64,000 nt of DNA, taken from a virus. The notes beneath the pieces are model-generated. The model worked only from the letters and a program-made list of their open reading frames with translations, searched no databases and was not told the origin of the DNA. A program made the translations under genes and the position numbers. Below, piece by piece: positions 16,002 to 23,733 of this stretch (within the stretch, counting starts at the first letter, position 1; the number at the start of each line of letters is the position of its first letter). The stretch lies in IMG/VR virus record IMGVR_UViG_3300018013_000001, positions 1 through 64,000 of that record. One strand, 5' to 3'.

Positions 16002-16835
16002 GTGGATATTGAAACGATCTTTGAGACGCCAATCGCTTTTCATCGTTCTTTAGTTCATCTAACGGGCAGCATAACCGCTGCTCTGATGCTCGGTCAGGCT
16101 TGGTATTGGACTGCTAGAACCCAAGATCCAGATGGATGGTTCTACAAATCGGCCGATGAATGGCAAGAAGAGATCGCCATGACGCGCCGAGAGCAGGAAG
16201 GCGCCAGAGTTAAGCTCCGAGAACTGGGTTTCTGGAAAGAGGAAAGACGCGGCATTCCTTGTCAGTTATACTTCAGGATAGACAAGACGGCGTTTCGCTC
16301 TTTTCTGAAAGCCTGTCCTGGAGGAAACTTGATTCGACAAAAAGGTAAAACTGGACAATCCAAAAGCGGCAACCCAGCTTCTACAAAAAGTGAAATCTAT
16401 AAAGAATCAGAGATTACCTCAAAGACTACATCAATAAGAGAATCAGCGTCCTTTGTTCTTCCTGACTGGATACCACAGGAAGCATGGATGGGATTTGAAG
16501 AGATGCGCAAGAAAATCCGAAAGCCTCTCACCGATCGAGCGAGGCGGCTTACCATCTCAACGTTGACCAAGCTAAAGAGGCAAGGACACGATCCCATCGC
16601 CTGTCTTGACCAATCAACTCAACGAGCTTGGCAAGGAGTTTTCACGGTTAGGGAGGATGACTCTCCGCAGGGTCAGATATTCGAGCGCCATGACAGCGCT
16701 CCGACCGGCCAAAGATTGATTGAGCAGTACAAGGCCGAGAATGCACGGCTAGAACTAAAACAGCGCATGATGGACGGAATCAATAATGTTGGAACAACGG
16801 GACAGCCGGCAGCAGAACCGCCAACAAACTGCTGA
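16002..16835 (+). CDS. Replication protein / helicase loader candidate
   Basis: The 277-residue protein starts on GTG with GAGGTGATG upstream. Residues about 10-110 look like a winged helix of the type found in phage and plasmid replication initiators (ALMLGQAWYW, SADEWQEEIAMTRREQEGAR, LRELGFWKEERRGIP). The middle is a Ser/Lys-rich linker and the C-terminal part is helical and charged, as in DnaD/DnaT-like loaders. Its position directly before DnaB, overlapping by about 50 bases, supports a role in loading the helicase. The origin is not visible here. Confidence 0.6.
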   Translation: MDIETIFETPIAFHRSLVHLTGSITAALMLGQAWYWTARTQDPDGWFYKSADEWQEEIAMTRREQEGARVKLRELGFWKEERRGIPCQLYFRIDKTAFRSFLKACPGGNLIRQKGKTGQSKSGNPASTKSEIYKESEITSKTTSIRESASFVLPDWIPQEAWMGFEEMRKKIRKPLTDRARRLTISTLTKLKRQGHDPIACLDQSTQRAWQGVFTVREDDSPQGQIFERHDSAPTGQRLIEQYKAENARLELKQRMMDGINNVGTTGQPAAEPPTNC

Positions 16836-18225
16836 GCGCACCGCACCTCACAATTTGGAAGCCGAGCGAGCTCTGCTGGGCTCCGTGCTCCTAGATAACA
16901 CGGCGCTTGATCTCGTGCTGGAGGGCGGTTGCGCACAAGAAGATTTCTTCTCTGAGGCTCATCGCCTTGTTTTTCAGCGCATGGTGGACCTCGCAGAGAC
17001 CGGGCACAAGATCGACCTCGTGACACTGAGCGAAGAACTTTCCCGAGACGGACTCATGGAGAAAGCTGGCGGTGCGGCGTATCTTGCGGCTCTGACGGAC
17101 GGGGTTCCCATTGGAACCTCGATCGCGGTGTCAGAATACTGCCGGATCGTGAGGGAGAAGGCCACGATCCGCCGGGTCATCAACATCTCCAGCAACACGG
17201 TGGCCAGGGCGCTCGAGGGCGTGGAGGATGCCACGCAGCTTGTCGAGCTGGCGCAGTCTCAACTCTACGACATCGTCGAGCAGCGCATCGCATCGCGCTT
17301 CGTGAGCGTGGGTGAAGCTGTCCGCGGAAGTTTCGGCACGATTGATGGGCTCATGGAAGGCGGGCCCAAAGGCGACGGAGTGGAGACCGGATTCTGTGAT
17401 CTGGACGCCATGATCGGATGCCTGCACAACAGCGACTTGATCGTTCTCGCCGCCAGGCCGTCGATGGGAAAAACAGCGCTTGCCTTGAACATCGCGGCGC
17501 ATGCGTCTGTTCAGGAGAGAAAGGGCGTAGGGATTTTCTCCCTTGAGATGGGAGTCTCGCCGTTGCTAATCCGGCTCTTGTGCGCTGAGGGCGAAGTCAA
17601 TTCTCACAAGCTGCGAAGTGGATTCGCCGCTAAAGAAGATTGGAAAAAGCTCGTCAGCGCTCTTGGAAGACTGGACAACGCTCCGCTCTACATCGACGAT
17701 TCGCCAACGCTGAGTATCCCCGAGATGCGGGTCAAAGCGCGGAGGCTCAAAAACGAGAAGAAGATATGTCTTGTCATCGTGGACTATCTCCAACTCATGA
17801 AGGGACAGGGCGAGAACCGTACTCAGGAAATCTCGTCTATCTCGCGCGGATTGAAAGCGATGGCCAAGGAGCTTCAGCTTCCGGTACTGGCTCTCTCGCA
17901 GCTTAACCGGGCCCCGGAGATGCGGCGCGGACCGAAACCTCAATTGTCTGACCTTCGGGAGAGCGGGGCAATCGAACAAGACGCCGACGTGGTGATATTC
18001 CTGTTCCGGTATCCGAAGAAAGTCAAGGGAACTGAAGACGGTGATGACGATGCTGAGGGTTACGGAGGCATCTTGACTGCGGTCAGCATCGCCAAACAGC
18101 GCAACGGGCCGACCGGAGAGGCCGAGCTGGTTTTCCTCAGCGCGTTCACGAAGTTCGTCAACAAGGCGCAACAGTATTTGGAACCTGATACGAAGGCCAT
18201 GGCCGCCAATGATCCATCACAGTAA
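16786..18225 (+). CDS. dnaB: Replicative DNA helicase DnaB
   Basis: The 479-residue protein unwinds DNA ahead of the replication fork. The N-terminal domain starts with PHNLEAERALLGSVLLDN (residues about 22-39), typical of DnaB. The RecA-like domain shows Walker A ARPSMGKTALALNIA (about 224-238), GIFSLEMG, the Walker B region IVDYLQLM (about 325-332), LSQLNR and LRESGAIEQDADVVIFL. The length and order of motifs are normal. Its ATG lies inside the end of the preceding loader gene. Confidence 0.95.
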   Translation: MLEQRDSRQQNRQQTAERTAPHNLEAERALLGSVLLDNTALDLVLEGGCAQEDFFSEAHRLVFQRMVDLAETGHKIDLVTLSEELSRDGLMEKAGGAAYLAALTDGVPIGTSIAVSEYCRIVREKATIRRVINISSNTVARALEGVEDATQLVELAQSQLYDIVEQRIASRFVSVGEAVRGSFGTIDGLMEGGPKGDGVETGFCDLDAMIGCLHNSDLIVLAARPSMGKTALALNIAAHASVQERKGVGIFSLEMGVSPLLIRLLCAEGEVNSHKLRSGFAAKEDWKKLVSALGRLDNAPLYIDDSPTLSIPEMRVKARRLKNEKKICLVIVDYLQLMKGQGENRTQEISSISRGLKAMAKELQLPVLALSQLNRAPEMRRGPKPQLSDLRESGAIEQDADVVIFLFRYPKKVKGTEDGDDDAEGYGGILTAVSIAKQRNGPTGEAELVFLSAFTKFVNKAQQYLEPDTKAMAANDPSQ

Positions 18226-18248
18226 GGCGGCCTGGCGAGGAGAAGAAC

Positions 18249-18521
18249 ATGGCAAAAGACAAAGGGGAAAGCGATAGATTGCCGGGGATGGAAGAGCCAG
18301 CCATAGAGGAACTCGAACAACTTGCAAAAAAGTACACGCGCATTCGAGACCAGCGGCAGGCGCTCACCGTGCAAGAGGTTGATCTGAAGGGGCTGCTGCT
18401 GAAGGCCATGAAGAAGAACAAGAAAACCGAATATTCTCACGGCAAGGTCACCATCAAGATCGTGGCCGAAGAAGAGACGGTGAAGGTAAGGATCGCCAAA
18501 GACGGTGAAGAGAACGATTGA
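18249..18521 (+). CDS. Small coiled-coil early protein
   Basis: The 90-residue protein starts MAKDKGESDRLPGMEEPAIE, continues as a helix (LEQLAKKYTRIRDQRQALTV) and ends in a beta-like charged part (KVTIKIVAEEETVKVRIA). It follows DnaB in the same transcription unit with GGCGAGGAG upstream. It resembles small phage proteins of unknown function. Confidence 0.6.
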   Translation: MAKDKGESDRLPGMEEPAIEELEQLAKKYTRIRDQRQALTVQEVDLKGLLLKAMKKNKKTEYSHGKVTIKIVAEEETVKVRIAKDGEEND

Positions 18522-18526
18522 GCTTG

Positions 18527-18727
18527 CGGGGCCGCTGTCCACCAACTGGCGTAGGTGGAGCATGGAGTGATCCCCTCCGGCGGCCCCGACTATAATGAGA
18601 GCGTGCGGCGTCCAGTGCCTGCCGGAGTGACCGCTGGCGAGTGTAGAAGTCCTCGGGTGTGGATAGAACGTCACATCGCTTAGGTGGAAGGAACGTCACC
18701 GAAAAATGCTATCCGGCCACGCTCTCA
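18527..18727 (+). ncRNA. Structured intergenic region with two branched inverted-repeat units
   Basis: The 240-base gap holds no convincing gene. The first unit closes with CGGGGCCGC (18527) and GCGGCCCCG (18580) and encloses two hairpins (TCCACC/GGTGGA and GGAG/CTCC), a three-way junction. The second closes with TGAGAGCGTG (18596) and CACGCTCTCA (18718), encloses GGATAG/CTATCC, and contains GAACGTCAC twice. TATAAT lies between the units at 18591. The palindrome at 18731 follows directly. A small RNA, a regulated leader or a replication origin are possible. Confidence 0.45.
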
Positions 18728-18730
18728 GAA

Positions 18731-18748
18731 AGTCTGTTATAACGGACA
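18731..18748. promoter_or_regulatory. Dispersed palindrome copy 2
   Basis: The site reads AGTCTGTTATAACGGACA and is followed by CGGAGAAAAGGC and the ATG at 18761. The copy at 26849 has the same distance to its gene and a similar spacer, so the palindrome and ribosome binding site look like one reused unit. Confidence 0.5.
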
Positions 18749-18760
18749 CGGAGAAAAGGC

Positions 18761-18973
18761 ATGCGAATCCGTAAAGTGAAAACCGGTCTGAATCGCGGTC
18801 GAGTTTTCGCCGCAAAGCTTGGACCTCTGCTTATTACACTGAAAGGTTCTAGGGCATTGGATGCATTCCCAGCTTATAAGGGCAATAATTTACGTGACTC
18901 GCCCAGTCAGCAGAGTCAAGATAATAGCGCGGGTGTCGATGATGCGCCAGCGCAACGCGGGGGTGCGCGATGA
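18761..18973 (+). CDS. Small hypothetical protein after palindrome copy 2
   Basis: The 70-residue protein is basic at first (MRIRKVKTGLNRGRVFAAKL) and polar later (SQQSQDNSAGVDDAPAQRGG). GGAGAAAAGG precedes the ATG. No family is recognised. The low-complexity tail suggests a disordered peptide. Confidence 0.45.
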   Translation: MRIRKVKTGLNRGRVFAAKLGPLLITLKGSRALDAFPAYKGNNLRDSPSQQSQDNSAGVDDAPAQRGGAR

Positions 18974-19026
18974 GTATTCTAATATCGCGACTCCTAGACA
19001 TCTTGCTTCCGACCGGAGGATATGCC

Positions 19027-19836
19027 GTGCAGCTAGTTGAGGCATATTTCGATGAGAGCGGTTCAAGTGATACTTCTCTGGTCCTTTGTGTTGCTGGGTA
19101 TGTTATCGAAAAAGAAGCTTGTAAGAGTTTGGATTCAGATTGGGAAAAAGTCCTCGACAACTCTAATCTCCCATTCTTTCGAATGTCGGCCTGCGCTCAT
19201 GGTAGCCGTCCGTTTTCGTCATTACTAAAAGAGGACCGTATTGATATCGAGAAAGAGATGATTGCGATTATCAAACGGAGCATCTCATGCGGTCTAGCGG
19301 TCACTGTAGAACCCAGGCAATTTGCCGACATCATGCCAAATTCTAAGGCCATCGGAAGCGCGTATAGTTTCTGTGCCCACGCATGTTTGACGGCAGTCCA
19401 ATGGTGGGCCAATAAGAACAACTACAATGGTGATATCGCCTACTTTTTTGAGGCTGGCCACAGGAGCCAAACAGAAGCAAACGGCATCATGAACGAGATT
19501 TTCACCGACAAAAATCTACGAGCTAAACACAGATATGTAGCCCATTCATTTGTTGATAAACGGAAAGTAAGGCCAGTACAAGCCGCTGACTTAATTGCCT
19601 GGCAATGGTACACCGATCACGTGCGCAGATTGAAGCGGAATTTGAGGCCACGAAAGGATTGTTATGAATTGATGCATGACCAGAATTATCATGTCATCCA
19701 CTATAATGAGGCGCTTCTCAGGCGGGTGGCATCAATCATCCTTCGCAATGAATACCCCATGACATTTGTTGGCTGGCCAGCTATCGTTGAAGGAAATGTA
19801 TATGAAGACGCAGGATTCGGAATTTGGAAAATTTGA
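19027..19836 (+). CDS. DUF3800 protein
   Basis: The 269-residue protein begins with VEAYFDESGSSDTS, the start of DUF3800, followed by VLCVAGYVIEK and later HRSQTEANG, AHSFVDKRKVRPVQAADLIA. The conserved acidic residues in FDESG and QAADLIAW suggest an RNase-H-like fold, but the family's reaction is unknown. I chose the GTG at 19027 because GGAGGAT lies 7 bases upstream; the ATG at 18970 adds 19 residues of unlikely sequence. Members often sit in mobile or defence regions. Confidence 0.75.
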   Translation: MQLVEAYFDESGSSDTSLVLCVAGYVIEKEACKSLDSDWEKVLDNSNLPFFRMSACAHGSRPFSSLLKEDRIDIEKEMIAIIKRSISCGLAVTVEPRQFADIMPNSKAIGSAYSFCAHACLTAVQWWANKNNYNGDIAYFFEAGHRSQTEANGIMNEIFTDKNLRAKHRYVAHSFVDKRKVRPVQAADLIAWQWYTDHVRRLKRNLRPRKDCYELMHDQNYHVIHYNEALLRRVASIILRNEYPMTFVGWPAIVEGNVYEDAGFGIWKI

Positions 19837-19942
19837 TGCAGTCCTCAGCAAGGTTCTCTCGGTGTCGCACGATGAATTGGTGCGCCGCGAAGCGAAGTGG
19901 AAAAAACAGAGAGCGGCCAAGAAGAAATCCAAAAAGAGATGA
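19802..19942 (+). CDS. 46-residue basic protein overlapping the DUF3800 gene
   Basis: The frame starts inside the last codons of the DUF3800 gene. It reads FDAVLSKVLSVSHDELVRRE followed by a Lys/Arg-rich tail (WKKQRAAKKKSKK). This motif occurs widely in tiny bacterial proteins and looks like a short helix-turn-helix or antitoxin-like peptide. The overlap suggests coupled expression with DUF3800 in this phage. Confidence 0.65.
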   Translation: MKTQDSEFGKFDAVLSKVLSVSHDELVRREAKWKKQRAAKKKSKKR

Positions 19943-19954
19943 AGGTGGGACGGC

Positions 19955-20617
19955 ATGAGAAATACCCTTGAATCTCTACTCCTTTTCGTGTGTCTATGCT
20001 TTCCAGCTTCCGCGCAAATAACCGATGCTTGCCGGGCCTCAGTACAGCATTTGATTTTGCCATCCACTATCGAATCGCCAGCGATGCACCCTGCCCAACC
20101 TCTCACATCTATCAAGTTTCTCTTTTCGCTGGGAGGAAAGGACGTTTACTTGGCAACGGCTTTGAAACCTCCATATCCGTGGATTCTGACTACAGATCAG
20201 CCGTTGACTCTTTTGATCGTTTACCAAGAGGAAAAAGACCGTCAAGACGCAATCGCTTTTCTGCGCAGCATGGGGTCCGGTGGAATGCTTCTTAACTTGT
20301 CCCCACCGGCCCTTGACAACCTCAAATACGCAGCAGTTCATTGTGAGAATAGATGGAGCGAGTTTCTGTCAACGGGAAGCTGCACGGTTCATGACTGGCA
20401 GTATTACGAGCCCCCGTCATGTATCGTCATTCCTACGGCGAACAGTCCCGACGAGATGTCAAGATTGGCGATGCTCAATCCGCGCAATCGGTTTGATGTT
20501 GTAAACAATTTCAATTGGCTTAACGGATTCCAAATACCATTGGGAGCACCAGTTCAGAAGCTGAAATTCCCAGTTGCCAAGATAAAGGAATTCGCAGCCC
20601 GAAACCAAGGTCATTGA
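19955..20617 (+). CDS. Secreted hypothetical protein
   Basis: The 220-residue protein has a clear Sec signal (about residues 1-21: TLESLLLFVCLCFPASA, cleavage before QITDAC). The mature part has four Cys residues that could pair and no motif that I recognise. In a phage this suggests a lysogenic-conversion or envelope-acting protein rather than a virion part. It follows the DUF3800 pair closely. Confidence 0.6.
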   Translation: MRNTLESLLLFVCLCFPASAQITDACRASVQHLILPSTIESPAMHPAQPLTSIKFLFSLGGKDVYLATALKPPYPWILTTDQPLTLLIVYQEEKDRQDAIAFLRSMGSGGMLLNLSPPALDNLKYAAVHCENRWSEFLSTGSCTVHDWQYYEPPSCIVIPTANSPDEMSRLAMLNPRNRFDVVNNFNWLNGFQIPLGAPVQKLKFPVAKIKEFAARNQGH

Positions 20618-20657
20618 GACGGAAAGGAGATGGCAGGATTGCAGAAAAAATAGAAAA

Positions 20658-20677
20658 GCCCCGGTTCCCGCCGGGGC
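20658..20677 (-). terminator. Rho-independent terminator on the minus strand
   Basis: GCCCCGG/CCGGGGC forms a 7-bp stem. Read on the minus strand it is followed by TTTTCTATTTTTT, so it should end transcription coming from the minus-strand zinc-ribbon gene at 20896. On the + strand no U-tract follows. Confidence 0.6.
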
Positions 20678-20725
20678 CTCTCAGAATCTTGGGCACAATT
20701 CTAAGATAAGGGAGATTTTCGTCCA

Positions 20726-20906
20726 ATGCAAGTCCAAAATTCTACGGCTGTAGAAATCCAGGAGATACCAGTGCATTGTCCGGTGTGTCATGAAGAATCT
20801 AACCAGAAGGCATTTTACTGCCCTGGCTGTAAAAGATTTGTCGTCTCTCTGTACGGACGGTCAACTCAATTTCTGCCCGAGATGTGGATGCAAGCTCACT
20901 GACTGA
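20726..20906 (+). CDS. Double zinc-ribbon protein, apparently frameshifted
   Basis: From the ATG at 20726 (AGGGAGA upstream) the frame gives HCPVC and YCPGCKRF and ends at 20902 with an unlikely tail. Shifting by +1 around the TCTCTCT at about 20850 gives CTDGQLNFCPRCGCKLTD and a stop at 20904-20906, restoring a second zinc-binding half. So the intact protein would be about 59 residues with one frameshift, real or programmed. It ends tail-to-tail with the minus-strand zinc-ribbon gene. Confidence 0.5.
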
Positions 20907-21084
20907 GTAATTGAGTTCCACATTGCCCGCAGAAAGCGCCTGTTTTGTAAAATGGTTTGTTGCAACCGGGACACTCGTTTACCAATTTCGTCCCGCACTT
21001 TTTGCAGAATTCTTCATATGTTTTTGGCTCGAATTTCTTGCATGAGGGGCACAGTGAATATTGCTCAATATGGCTCTCTTTCAG
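20896..21084 (-). CDS. Minus-strand double zinc-ribbon protein
   Basis: On the minus strand the frame reads CPSCKKFEPKTYEEFCKKCG and CPGCNKPFYKTGAFCGQCG, two complete ribbons with four CxxC pairs, ending at the TGA at 20896-20898. Such a pattern is very unlikely by chance. The start is unclear: a CTG at 21084 or ATT at 21069 are the nearest candidates, and the frame has no ATG, GTG or TTG close by. A minus-strand terminator lies at 20658. Role unknown; nucleic-acid or protein binding is likely. Confidence 0.6.
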   Translation of the reverse strand: MKESHIEQYSLCPSCKKFEPKTYEEFCKKCGTKLVNECPGCNKPFYKTGAFCGQCGTQLLSQ

Positions 21085-21312
21085 GATTCCGGGCAGAGTC
21101 CAGAGCGGCGTGACGAGGAAGCGACGGAGATCGCTCGGAAGCTCCGTGACTGGTTGGCTGAGGACCCACAGCAGATAGAGTTGTTCGACTCCAGATCGAG
21201 CGTGTTCCTGACTGACATGCTGAGCAGGCTTCAGAGATTCGGGTCGCTGAAGTACGTGAATCCCAAGATGCTTTACTGGCTGCGGGACCTCAAAGCAAAG
21301 GCGGAAATCTGA
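21070..21312 (+). CDS. Small hypothetical early protein
   Basis: The 80-residue protein contains RKLRDWLAEDPQQIELFDSR and NPKMLYWLRDLKAKAEI, helical and protein-like. The start at ATG 21070 is almost back to back with the minus-strand zinc-ribbon gene, so the ribosome binding sites lie in each other's coding region. No family is recognised. Confidence 0.55.
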   Translation: MALFQDSGQSPERRDEEATEIARKLRDWLAEDPQQIELFDSRSSVFLTDMLSRLQRFGSLKYVNPKMLYWLRDLKAKAEI

Positions 21313-21330
21313 TGCGTCATCAGGATAGAT

Positions 21331-22449
21331 ATGGCAGTTTATTACAATGAGATTGACCCATTTGCGGCGGCGTGGTTGCGGGAACTGATTAAGGCGGGAC
21401 ATATCGCCAAAGGGGAAGTCGATGGCCGACCCATTAAGGAAGTCAAGAGCGACGAACTTCGCGGGTTCGCCCAATGCCACTTCTTCGCCGGGATCGGCGT
21501 GTGGAGTTACGCCCTTAGAGCGGCTGGATGGGCAGACGATACTCCCGTTTTTACAGGCAGTTGTCCCTGCCAGAGTTTCAGTGCGAGCGGGAAGCGGGGA
21601 GGCTTCTCAGATCAGCGTCACTTATGGCCCGCATGGTTCAGGCTCATCCGAGAGCTACACCCTGACACAATCTTTGGCGAGCAGGTTGCGTCCAAAGACG
21701 GCCTCGCTTGGCTCGACGTTGTTTCGGCTGATTTGGAAGGAGCGGGTTACGCCATCGGGACGGCGGATTTGTGCGCTGCGGGCTTCGGGGCGCCGCACAT
21801 CCGGCAGCGATTGTACTTCGTGGCCGAGTCCGCAGGCGTTCGATTCGAGTCCTTGCGAGAAATCAGGCGAAGCAATGAGCAGGGCAATGGCTGGGAGGGC
21901 GATTCCAGGGCGCAACGGCGGTCCACCAGCGAACCTTCGCGAGAAGGCGAAGCTGGCTGCATGGCCGACGCCGAACTGTATGGACAGCCTACCAAGCGGG
22001 AATCTGGAGGAGCGCAAGACGAAAGGCGGCTGCATCAACCTGAAGGACGTGGCTCCGCTGGCGACCTGGGCGACACCGCACAGCGAGGACTCGGAATGCG
22101 TGGGAGCACATCGGGGGAACGCGGACGGGCTGCACAGCCAGAGCAAACTAACGAATTGGACATCACCAACGTCGAGGGATTGGAAGGGCGACAGTCGGAA
22201 GATGCAGGCCAAGGGACCGAAAGTGCCGGGCGGTGTAAGATTACCGGGCGAGGCTTTACTAACGGCTTCTGGGCCGACGCCGAATGGATCTGGTGCCGGG
22301 ACCAAAAGTACCGGCCAGTTGAACCCGGCACATTCCCGCTGGTTACAGGGGCTACCAACCGTGTGGGACGATTGCGCGGCTATGGTAATTCCCTTACGGC
22401 GCCGGTCGCGGAAGAGTTTATAAGAGCATACATGGAGCTCAATCGATGA
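21331..22449 (+). CDS. C5 cytosine DNA methyltransferase
   Basis: The 372-residue enzyme should transfer a methyl group from S-adenosylmethionine to C5 of cytosine. Motif I is HFFAGIGVWSYALRAAGW, motif IV GSCPCQSFS (catalytic Cys), motif VI is the variant FGEQV, motif VIII HIRQRLYFVAE, and motif X GYGNSLTAPVAEEFI. The middle (about residues 180-300) is polar and Gly/Glu-rich and probably disordered; it coincides with the nested frame at 21422. It may protect phage DNA from restriction. The next gene overlaps by 4 bases. Confidence 0.85.
   Translation: MAVYYNEIDPFAAAWLRELIKAGHIAKGEVDGRPIKEVKSDELRGFAQCHFFAGIGVWSYALRAAGWADDTPVFTGSCPCQSFSASGKRGGFSDQRHLWPAWFRLIRELHPDTIFGEQVASKDGLAWLDVVSADLEGAGYAIGTADLCAAGFGAPHIRQRLYFVAESAGVRFESLREIRRSNEQGNGWEGDSRAQRRSTSEPSREGEAGCMADAELYGQPTKRESGGAQDERRLHQPEGRGSAGDLGDTAQRGLGMRGSTSGERGRAAQPEQTNELDITNVEGLEGRQSEDAGQGTESAGRCKITGRGFTNGFWADAEWIWCRDQKYRPVEPGTFPLVTGATNRVGRLRGYGNSLTAPVAEEFIRAYMELNR
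21422..22423 (+). CDS. Nested +1-frame gene inside the methyltransferase
   Basis: A 333-codon frame lies wholly inside the methyltransferase gene in the +1 frame. Its product is not random: it contains LASRLRPKTASLGSTLFRLI, WKERVTPSGRRICALRAS, repeated Trp-Pro-Ser/Thr-Pro units (WPSP, WPTP, WATP) and GQLNPAHSRWLQGLPTVWDD. I recall the same strings from a family of phage proteins usually annotated beside or as DNA cytosine methyltransferase. Function unknown. The ATG at 21422 has GGGGAAG upstream. Both frames therefore seem to be under selection. Confidence 0.6.
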   Translation: MADPLRKSRATNFAGSPNATSSPGSACGVTPLERLDGQTILPFLQAVVPARVSVRAGSGEASQISVTYGPHGSGSSESYTLTQSLASRLRPKTASLGSTLFRLIWKERVTPSGRRICALRASGRRTSGSDCTSWPSPQAFDSSPCEKSGEAMSRAMAGRAIPGRNGGPPANLREKAKLAAWPTPNCMDSLPSGNLEERKTKGGCINLKDVAPLATWATPHSEDSECVGAHRGNADGLHSQSKLTNWTSPTSRDWKGDSRKMQAKGPKVPGGVRLPGEALLTASGPTPNGSGAGTKSTGQLNPAHSRWLQGLPTVWDDCAAMVIPLRRRSRKSL

Positions 22450-23066
22450 CGCGCCAACAAGAAGCGAGAAAATTAACCGATGATGCGAAAAAACTCGTGC
22501 TTCAGATGGGCCGAACTCATCTCGCGCTGGGCAAGATATTCTCGCGGGTGAGGGATGGTAAGTTCTACAAGGAAGCCGGGTACGAGAGCTTCGCTGACTG
22601 GGCTCAGGCCGTGGCGGACATCGGTCGATCCTGGGCGTACACGCTGGCTGATCTTTACACTGAAGTCGAGGCAACGGTGCCGGCAGAAGCCATCCCGACG
22701 ATCACGGTCGAGAATGCGAAGCTCCTGGTGAAGCTGCCCGAGAACAAGCGCTCTGACCCAACCACCTTGGCCGCCGCTCAGGAGATGACCGGCTCCGAGT
22801 TTCATGATTACGTGGACAAGGCGCATCCGGGCCTTCACATCGAGAAGCGCCACCATGAAACATATTGGCTGTCAGACGATGACCACAAGATCGTGGAGAT
22901 GGCGATCAAGCTGGCGATGGCGCGCTATGGGATGGCGACGAAATCCGAGGCGCTGGCGAAAATCTGCGAGGACTTTCTGAACTCAGAAGGTGAAGAGATT
23001 CCCGGCAAGCAGGCCGACTCGCCTCTCATGCGGGACATAGTGGCAGCCACGGAAAGGGCGCAATGA
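22446..23066 (+). CDS. Hypothetical early protein, DNA-binding-like
   Basis: The 206-residue protein starts on ATGA at the methyltransferase stop. It contains LGKIFSRVRDGKFYKEAGYE and SFADWAQAVADIGRSWAYTL, a pattern I know from phage regulatory or partition-like proteins with a helix-turn-helix-like first half. The second half has a long helix (KIVEMAIKLAMARYGM). No firm family. Confidence 0.55.
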   Translation: MTRQQEARKLTDDAKKLVLQMGRTHLALGKIFSRVRDGKFYKEAGYESFADWAQAVADIGRSWAYTLADLYTEVEATVPAEAIPTITVENAKLLVKLPENKRSDPTTLAAAQEMTGSEFHDYVDKAHPGLHIEKRHHETYWLSDDDHKIVEMAIKLAMARYGMATKSEALAKICEDFLNSEGEEIPGKQADSPLMRDIVAATERAQ

Positions 23067-23386
23067 ATGATGGATATTGTGAAGCGCATTTAGTTAGAAC
23101 GGGCGAGAAGATTCCTGTTTATAGGGTTAGCCTTTGCCGTGCGTGTTTTCAGGGCAAGGAATTAAAGACGGGTCAGACAGAGTTTACATCGGACGCTGGC
23201 AGCCAAGATCAAGAGCAACCAAACATTGCAACGTTAGAGCCGGTCGCAGATATACACGGAGACTCTAATGTCTGCTACGTGGTCACTGAGAAAAATGTAA
23301 CTTGGCCTCCTAAAATAGAGACAGTTTTGAGATACCATAACTGGGCTACATATTTGGGGCTGCCACCTAAAGCGAAAAGGATGTGA
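23063..23386 (+). CDS. Small hypothetical protein
   Basis: The 107-residue protein overlaps both neighbours by 4 bases. The first part has HLVRTGEKIPVYRVSLCRACF with a CxxC, possibly half of a zinc site. The second part, WPPKIETVLRYHNWATYLGL, is aromatic-rich. No family is recognised. Confidence 0.55.
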   Translation: MNDGYCEAHLVRTGEKIPVYRVSLCRACFQGKELKTGQTEFTSDAGSQDQEQPNIATLEPVADIHGDSNVCYVVTEKNVTWPPKIETVLRYHNWATYLGLPPKAKRM

Positions 23387-23733
23387 AACGATCAAGCATC
23401 CTCCGGAGCACTCCCATGAAGCGGGCGGCTTTCAGGCAAAGGCCGCGAAAGGCCAAGATCACGAAGTCGGGGCGCGTGATTCTGTCGCGTGCTCAGTACG
23501 TGGTTCTCTGTCATGAGGTGTGGCTCCGGGATCATGGTGAGTGCCAAGTCAGGCATCAAGGTTGCTGGGGGAAGCTGCCGTATTTCTCGACGCGCTGGGT
23601 AGACCACATCATCAAGAGAAGTCAGGGCGGGAGCGACACACTTGAAAACACAAGACTGGGTTGCCCACCATGCCACGATTGGGCTGACAATCGAGGGGGC
23701 AAGCTGTCGGCAAAGCAGAAGGCTAGATCATGA
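23383..23733 (+). CDS. HNH endonuclease
   Basis: The 116-residue protein has a basic N-terminus and an HNH fold: WLRDHGECQVRHQGC, WVDHIIKRSQGGSDTLENTR and GCPPCHDWADN. The DH and H residues of the core are present. It could be a homing-type nuclease or act with the helicase/methylase genes that follow. It begins on GTG overlapping the previous stop. Confidence 0.75.
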   Translation: MKRSSILRSTPMKRAAFRQRPRKAKITKSGRVILSRAQYVVLCHEVWLRDHGECQVRHQGCWGKLPYFSTRWVDHIIKRSQGGSDTLENTRLGCPPCHDWADNRGGKLSAKQKARS

